Positions 59,647-64,000 of a DNA stretch of 64,000 bases are shown here, one piece after another (position 1 is the stretch's first letter; each line of letters begins with the position of its first letter). The stretch comes from GCA-2737125 sp044336815 (lineage in GTDB: Bacteria; Actinomycetota; Actinomycetes; S36-B12). The notes below the pieces were generated by a model. The model had not been told where the DNA came from. It searched no databases and was given only the letters and a program-made list of their open reading frames with translations. A program made the translations under genes and the position numbers. Location of the stretch: contig JBIIOU010000001.1 in assembly GCA_044336815.1 (NCBI GenBank), forward strand, positions 14,260-78,259. Reading direction: 5' to 3'.

Positions 59647-60836
59647 GCGTCTGGGATGCCCTCGTCGGCCAAGATGCGGTGGTTGAGCAACTCAAGCGCG
59701 CGGTGGTTAGTGCCGAGGCGATGACTCGGGGTGAACCAGGGCCAGCGATGACCCATGCTTGGCTATTTACCGGCCCCCCCGGGTCAGGTCGATCGACGGC
59801 GGCAACATGTTTTGGCGCCGCACTTGTTTGCCCAGAAGGCGGCTGCGGGGTATGTCAGGCCTGCCGCACTGCACCACTTAATGGTCATCCGGATGTTGAT
59901 GTTATTCGCCCTGAGGGCCTTAGCTATAGCGTTGATGAAGCCCGGGATCTAGTGAAGCAGGCGGCTATGTCACCTGCGAGCAGCCACTGGCATGTGGTCA
60001 TAGTTGAAGATGCCGACCGGTTGACAGATCAAGCGGTTAACGTTTTATTGAAGTCAATCGAGGAGCCGCCTCCGCATACTGTCTGGTTGCTCTGTGCGCC
60101 GAGCGTTGAAGATGTACTTCCGACCGTGGTTTCCAGAACACGTCACATCCCGCTGCGAACTCCGTCGACGAGCGAGGTGGCGAAGGCGCTAACGGATCGC
60201 TACGGAGTGGACTCAGCGATTGCGGCGTTTGCTGCTCGTGCCTCCCAAGGCCATATTGGTCGAGCTCGAGCCCTTGCCACCGATGAGCATGCTCGCATCC
60301 GCAGGCAAGAAGTGTTAAGGGTGCCACTTGAGCTGCGGGATCTACGTTCATGCTTTATTTGCGCCGCCAACATCTTGGAGGCGGCTACCGAGGATGCTGA
60401 AGCTATTACCGCACCGCTGAATCAAGCCGAGATCGAAGACCTTGACGCCAGTTTCGGAGTTGGCGGCTCGGCGGCGATTAAGGGGCAACTGAAGCGATCG
60501 CGCGACAGCGCACTCAAAGATTTAACTAAGCGTCAGAAAACTCGAAGCACGCGCACCGTCCGTGATCAAGTTGACCGAGCACTACTTGATTTGCTCGGTC
60601 TATATCGCGATGTGCTAGTTATTTCGATGGACGCATTAGTGCCGCTGATCAACGAGGAGATGCGGCCCCAGATCCAGCAGCTCGCCGCTACTAGCACCGC
60701 GAACGACACCGGACGCAGGCTCGATGCCATCAGTTACGCGCGCGCCCAGATCCAAGCCGGTGTCACTCCACTCATCGGGTTGGAGTCGTTGATGGTCGAG
60801 CTAAAGGACCCTTGGATCCGTAGCGCTTCGGCGTAG
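59643..60836 (+). CDS. holB: DNA polymerase III subunit delta'
   Basis: Clamp-loader subunit. AAA+ core with P-loop FTGPPGSGRST, where Arg replaces the catalytic Lys, as expected for a non-hydrolysing delta'. The zinc module CPEGGCGVCQACR and sensor region VVSRTRHIPLRT follow. From ATG 59643 (ATGA overlap with tmk) it is 397 residues. The C-terminal helical domain (about 260-397) is the collar. Ends 55 bp before the peptidase gene. Confidence 0.93.
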   Translation: MSVWDALVGQDAVVEQLKRAVVSAEAMTRGEPGPAMTHAWLFTGPPGSGRSTAATCFGAALVCPEGGCGVCQACRTAPLNGHPDVDVIRPEGLSYSVDEARDLVKQAAMSPASSHWHVVIVEDADRLTDQAVNVLLKSIEEPPPHTVWLLCAPSVEDVLPTVVSRTRHIPLRTPSTSEVAKALTDRYGVDSAIAAFAARASQGHIGRARALATDEHARIRRQEVLRVPLELRDLRSCFICAANILEAATEDAEAITAPLNQAEIEDLDASFGVGGSAAIKGQLKRSRDSALKDLTKRQKTRSTRTVRDQVDRALLDLLGLYRDVLVISMDALVPLINEEMRPQIQQLAATSTANDTGRRLDAISYARAQIQAGVTPLIGLESLMVELKDPWIRSASA

Positions 60837-60878
60837 GCAAAGCCTGGGTGCATAAGTCGCGCAACCAAGCCTTCGGGT

Positions 60879-60891
60879 TATGGTAAGAAGC
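60879..60891 (+). promoter_or_regulatory. Leaderless -10 element of the S33 peptidase gene
   Basis: TATGGT (60879-60884) is 7 nt before GTG 60892. This supports the GTG over the ATG at 60880 as the start. Confidence 0.45.
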
Positions 60892-62406
60892 GTGTCGACG
60901 AAAAACTCCCTGGTAGGACTCTTAGGCATATCTTTGGCTCTGAGTTCCTGCGGCTTCCTGGGCTCACCAGAGGTGGCGGCTCCGAGTGCTCGAGCCTCCG
61001 CAGCCCCAGCACCGGCAGGGCTCGAGGAGTTTTATAACCAAGAGGTAGCGTGGCGCAATTGCGGTGATGCTGATTGCGCGCAGATCAGTGTCCCCGTTGA
61101 CTACGCAAACCCAAAGGGGCCGACAACAAAACTCGCAATCACCAAGGTCAAAGCCAAGGGCGAGGCGATTGGGTCGCTTTTCGTAAATCCGGGCGGGCCA
61201 GGTGGTAGTGCTTTTGACTACGCGAAGGCCGCCGACTACATCGTCAGCTCTGATGTTCGAAACAACTATGACGTTGTCGGAGTTGATTCACGCGGCGTCG
61301 CGAAGAGTTCAGGAATTGAGTGCTTAACAGATCAGCAGCTCGATGACATTCTTGAAGCCGATGGGACACCAGACACTCCGCAAGAGCAACAGCTAGTGAT
61401 CGAAGTGTCGGCTGAAATCGGGAAATCATGCAAGGACAAAGCAGGTGACCTTTTAGCCCATATGGGCACTATCGATGCGGCACGCGATCTTGACATAGCG
61501 CGCGCCGTAGTTAAGGACCCGGTGTTCAACTTTCTTGGCAAGTCTTATGGTTCAGCCCTTGGCATCGTCTACTCACAGTTGTTTCCGCAAAATGTTGGCC
61601 GCATGGTCCTTGACGGGATTTTGCCGCCCGATTTAAGTTTGGAACAGGTTTCCAAGGAGCAGGCCGAGTCATTCGAGGTTGCCTTTGAAGACTTTGCGGC
61701 TGACTGCGCCAACCAAAGCCCCTGCCCTTTCATCGGCGATGGGCCATCAATCGCCAAACAATTACGCGCGTGGCTGCAATCACTTGACTCAGCACCGCTC
61801 ACCTTTGATGGTCGAGTACTCAACGAGCCCGTAGCAACTTACGCGTTGCTTTCCTACCTCTACTTCCCGCCCGGTGATTATGCAGAATTGTGGCCAGCTC
61901 TAAATTCGGCAGTGACTGGCGGTGACGCCAAAGCACTCTTCCAACTACTCGATGCACGAATCAGCCGTGGGGTCGACGGGCGCTATCTAGATAACTCAAT
62001 TGAATCGTTCTACGCGGTTACTTGCCTGGACCGTCCCTTCGAGGGTGACGTAGAAAGAGTCCAGCAACTCGCTAAAGAGTGGTCGGTTACCGCACCAACA
62101 TTTGGCGAAGCTCAAGCTTGGGCCTTGCTGAGTTGCGCTAACTGGCCGGCGAGATCCACCGAAGAGCCCCCCGTCATTACCCCTAACAGCGCCCCTCCGA
62201 TGCTCATAGTCTCGACCAAGCACGATCCAGCGACCCCGTATCAATGGGGGCAGCAAGTGGCCGACCAGTTGGGTAATGCCCGTCTTCTCACTTGGGATAG
62301 CCACCACCACACGGCTTATTACGAGGGCTCGGAGTGCATCGACACTGCGATCGACACCTTTTTACTCAGCGGGACGCTCCCGGTGGCTGATTTGGTCTGC
62401 GAGTAA
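60892..62406 (+). CDS. Secreted S33 tripeptidyl-aminopeptidase-like lipoprotein
   Basis: Alpha/beta-hydrolase peptidase of 504 residues from GTG 60892. A short signal peptide ends in lipobox LSSC (about residues 17-20), so the enzyme is probably tethered outside. Oxyanion motif FVNPGGPGGS, nucleophile Ser in LGKSYGSALG, acid in STKHDPATPY and His in SHHHTAYYEGSECID form the Tap/SlpD triad. An ATG at 60880 would add four residues. It follows holB as in Streptomyces, where a similar peptidase is encoded here. Likely cleaves small peptides for uptake. Confidence 0.9.
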   Translation: MSTKNSLVGLLGISLALSSCGFLGSPEVAAPSARASAAPAPAGLEEFYNQEVAWRNCGDADCAQISVPVDYANPKGPTTKLAITKVKAKGEAIGSLFVNPGGPGGSAFDYAKAADYIVSSDVRNNYDVVGVDSRGVAKSSGIECLTDQQLDDILEADGTPDTPQEQQLVIEVSAEIGKSCKDKAGDLLAHMGTIDAARDLDIARAVVKDPVFNFLGKSYGSALGIVYSQLFPQNVGRMVLDGILPPDLSLEQVSKEQAESFEVAFEDFAADCANQSPCPFIGDGPSIAKQLRAWLQSLDSAPLTFDGRVLNEPVATYALLSYLYFPPGDYAELWPALNSAVTGGDAKALFQLLDARISRGVDGRYLDNSIESFYAVTCLDRPFEGDVERVQQLAKEWSVTAPTFGEAQAWALLSCANWPARSTEEPPVITPNSAPPMLIVSTKHDPATPYQWGQQVADQLGNARLLTWDSHHHTAYYEGSECIDTAIDTFLLSGTLPVADLVCE

Positions 62407-62453
62407 GGGCGAATCCGGCCTGCCGGTAACATGGGCAGGCTCCTCATGAGCGC

Positions 62454-62525
62454 GCCGCCTTAGCTCAGTGGTAGAGCAACGCACTCGTAATGCGTAGGTC
62501 CGGGGTTCAAATCCCCGAGGCGGCT
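62454..62525 (+). tRNA. tRNA-Thr (anticodon CGT)
   Basis: 72-nt cloverleaf. Acceptor stem 62454-62460 pairs with 62518-62524 (7 bp), then discriminator T. D-stem GCTC/GAGC; anticodon stem ACGCA/TGCGT with loop CTCGTAA giving anticodon CGT (reads ACG). T-stem CGGGG/CCCCG with loop TTCAAAT. CCA is not encoded. Confidence 0.97.
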
Positions 62526-62558
62526 CCGAGGACCCCCCCGTTTTGTGGGGAGATCAAG

Positions 62559-62592
62559 AAAAAGGGTGAATCAGGCAGAATTTGAGTCACCC
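62559..62592 (-). terminator. Intrinsic terminator of the GloVer gene
   Basis: On the minus strand GGGTGA...TCACCC (arms 62592-62587 and 62569-62564) with three more inner pairs and a 9-nt loop is followed by TTTTT (62563-62559). It lies about 105 bp after the gene's stop. Confidence 0.85.
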
Positions 62593-62696
62593 GGCTCGTC
62601 TATTCGTGTGGAACCAATACGGGAAATTGGAAGTTTGACTACTCGACCTCGAACATAACCACCGCGACCGCGCACTTCATGCTGCCAGCCATTTCG

Positions 62697-63875
62697 CTAG
62701 CGAACCGAAGCCGGAATTCTCATGGAGTAAAGAACTCCCAACGGGTACTTCCCGCCGTTCTGCGTATAGATCAACCTCTTGCCGTCGGGAGTGATCGTAG
62801 GGGCAGCCGTATTGTTCAGGCCTGTTTTTGGGCCGAACTGCTGGAGAATTCGATAGTCGGAACCATCGGCCTTAATCGCCAATAACGTTCCGCCGCCAAA
62901 TTCTCCACCCCTCCATGTCAATGAGTAAATCCACTTTCCGCTGGAGCTGAAAGCCACTCCGCTGTAGGGCTGAATTCCAGTGGTGGGCGCGTAGAAGAAG
63001 ATTGGCTTGATCTCGTTGGTCTTCGGGTTGTAGCGAAAGACGGACCCGCCATTGTCTTTGCCCAACGCCCAGCCATTTCCGTAGAGAGCCTTGTCGGGCC
63101 CGACCACGAGGGCACCTGTCTGAGGCACACCACCCGTGGCAGCGGTGAACGAAGCCATCAATTTGTAGGACCCAGTTTTCGGATTGACCCTGAAGATGCC
63201 CCCGAGGCCATTGGCGGCTTGGGCAAAGGCCATCCCGTACAACATGCCGTCATGAGGGTTCAGCGTCAGTGCACCGAATGGAGTAGCTACATCTTTTTTG
63301 CCACCAACGAAGGAGTGAAGCACCTTTATTTCACCGCCGGAGCGAGGCATGGTCCAGACAACGCCACGTGAACTCTTGCCGCCCTGGCCCGCAACGCCAA
63401 AAAGCTGTTCTCCAACGATGATCGGAGGTGCCTGCGGGGTAGAACCGTTTGGTCCCGTGAAAGAAGCGAGGGCCGTAATTGTGCCGGTGGTGGTATCGGC
63501 CATGTAAATCGCTCCAGAGCCCGCATCGCCACCCTGACTTGTTGTGCCGTAGAGCGACTTGCCGTCTGATGAGATGGCGGGAGCCTGCGATGGTTGCAAT
63601 CCGTTCGCTCCCTCAAAGTTGCCCACGACCGAGTAACTAGTGCCATCGGGCTTGACACGGTAAATGGTGCCCATATTGAGGCTGCCCCCGAACCATGTAG
63701 TTCCGTAACACCACTCAGTTCCGCAGTTCGGTGAGTAAGGGAAGAAACTTCCATTAGAGCCTTCGAGCCGGACCGATGGCCCACCCGATGATGCCTGGAC
63801 ACTAGGAGCACCGACCAAGGCGACCGCCGTCAACACCACCGTGACTGGAGTCATAAACTTCCGCTTCATTTTCAT
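62697..63875 (-). CDS. Secreted GloVer-type beta-repeat protein
   Basis: 392-residue exported protein. A signal peptide (about 1-29, MTPVTVVLTAVALVGAPSVQA) is followed by five or six beta-propeller-like repeats of the choice-anchored GloVer family: LYGTTSQGGDAGSGAIY and LFGVAGQGGKSSRGVVW show the G-x-x-L-Y-G-T pattern with a GG and a hydrophobic doublet. No C-terminal anchor is visible. ATG 63875 follows AGGGAAG. Single gene next to tRNA-Thr; codon use looks less uniform than its neighbours. Function unknown; possibly cell-surface binding. Confidence 0.8.
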   Translation of the reverse strand: MKMKRKFMTPVTVVLTAVALVGAPSVQASSGGPSVRLEGSNGSFFPYSPNCGTEWCYGTTWFGGSLNMGTIYRVKPDGTSYSVVGNFEGANGLQPSQAPAISSDGKSLYGTTSQGGDAGSGAIYMADTTTGTITALASFTGPNGSTPQAPPIIVGEQLFGVAGQGGKSSRGVVWTMPRSGGEIKVLHSFVGGKKDVATPFGALTLNPHDGMLYGMAFAQAANGLGGIFRVNPKTGSYKLMASFTAATGGVPQTGALVVGPDKALYGNGWALGKDNGGSVFRYNPKTNEIKPIFFYAPTTGIQPYSGVAFSSSGKWIYSLTWRGGEFGGGTLLAIKADGSDYRILQQFGPKTGLNNTAAPTITPDGKRLIYTQNGGKYPLGVLYSMRIPASVR

Positions 63876-64000
63876 TCCACACTTCCCTGCACTGGGCGGA
63901 CAAATTTTTAGTCAAGTTATCCCAAACGAAAGCTGGTCACCGTGATGTAGGGGAAATCCCTCATTTTCGCTCCAATTGATCCCGACTGGAAATCGGGGAG
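63876..64000. other. Upstream region of the GloVer gene
   Basis: 125 bp to the window edge. Contains the GloVer ribosome-binding site on the minus strand. I see no further gene, repeat or convincing promoter. Confidence 0.5.

Noticed and set aside
62526..62558. tRNA-linked integration site with a repeat of the tRNA end
   Set aside because: No copy of the tRNA 3' end and no integrase found within the window.

Overview
The window is a contiguous piece of an actinobacterial chromosome, with base composition by eye in the mid-50s % G+C, below that of Streptomyces or Mycobacterium. The lineage signature is strong. It carries two mycothiol genes (mshA, mshD), senX3-regX3, carD, GlnR, a TadZ/A/B/C/Flp/TadE cluster ordered as in Mycobacterium and Streptomyces, and a STAS - hppA - topA - tmk - holB order known from Streptomyces. 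Genes are tightly packed, with frequent ATGA/GTGA overlaps, very short divergent intergenic spaces and many apparently leaderless starts. No gene-free stretch exceeds about 210 bp. A compact, probably free-living or planktonic actinomycete is a reasonable inference, not a proof. No rRNA, CRISPR array, insertion sequence or prophage was seen.

Layout. 1-8.2 kb: purU, a CoA-transferase and acyl-CoA dehydrogenase pair, a DMT exporter, divergent glgA/glgC for glycogen, and a secreted trypsin-like protease. 8.2-14.5 kb (minus strand): glnR - mshD - ppk1 - CYTH/CHAD - mutT1-like Nudix, joining nitrogen control, mycothiol and polyphosphate. 14.5-18.8 kb: a hydrolase/thioredoxin/DUF4395 set, then DsrE opposite a four-gene run (membrane miniprotein, nitrobindin-like, Fur-family, YgfZ-like). 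18.8-22.6 kb: a secreted GH5 cellulase with two CBM2 domains, dtd, and a leaderless XRE regulator with an FDLPK-repeat protein and DUF2516. 22.7-28.5 kb: phoU-mshA-ybjN-gpmA facing senX3-regX3, then an LpqE-like lipoprotein. 28.6-33.1 kb: carD-ispD-ispF-(PPOX flavoprotein)-cysS-rlmB.

33.1-41.6 kb is the most metabolically distinctive part. A GlnA4-like gamma-glutamyl-amine synthetase, an SDR dehydrogenase, an aldehyde dehydrogenase, a PuuD-type hydrolase, a choline/ethanolamine-kinase-like protein and an APC permease together fit a microcompartment-free route turning ethanolamine (or a related amine) into glycine and glutamate. The permease has a folded 5' leader. 41.7-48.4 kb: DUF309, an EphE-like hydrolase lacking its nucleophile, a holin-like membrane protein, nhaA, acs, a degenerate Fic-like protein and a membrane-tailed HAD phosphatase. 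48.6-53.7 kb: the tad pilus locus and a BldG-like STAS protein. 53.8-62.4 kb: hppA, topA, tmk, holB and a secreted S33 peptidase. The window ends with tRNA-Thr(CGT) and a secreted GloVer-repeat protein.

Functionally, phosphate handling recurs (phoU, senX3-regX3, ppk1, CHAD/CYTH, Nudix, hppA), as do redox and thiol chemistry (mshA, mshD, thioredoxin) and secreted polymer degradation (protease, cellulase, peptidase).
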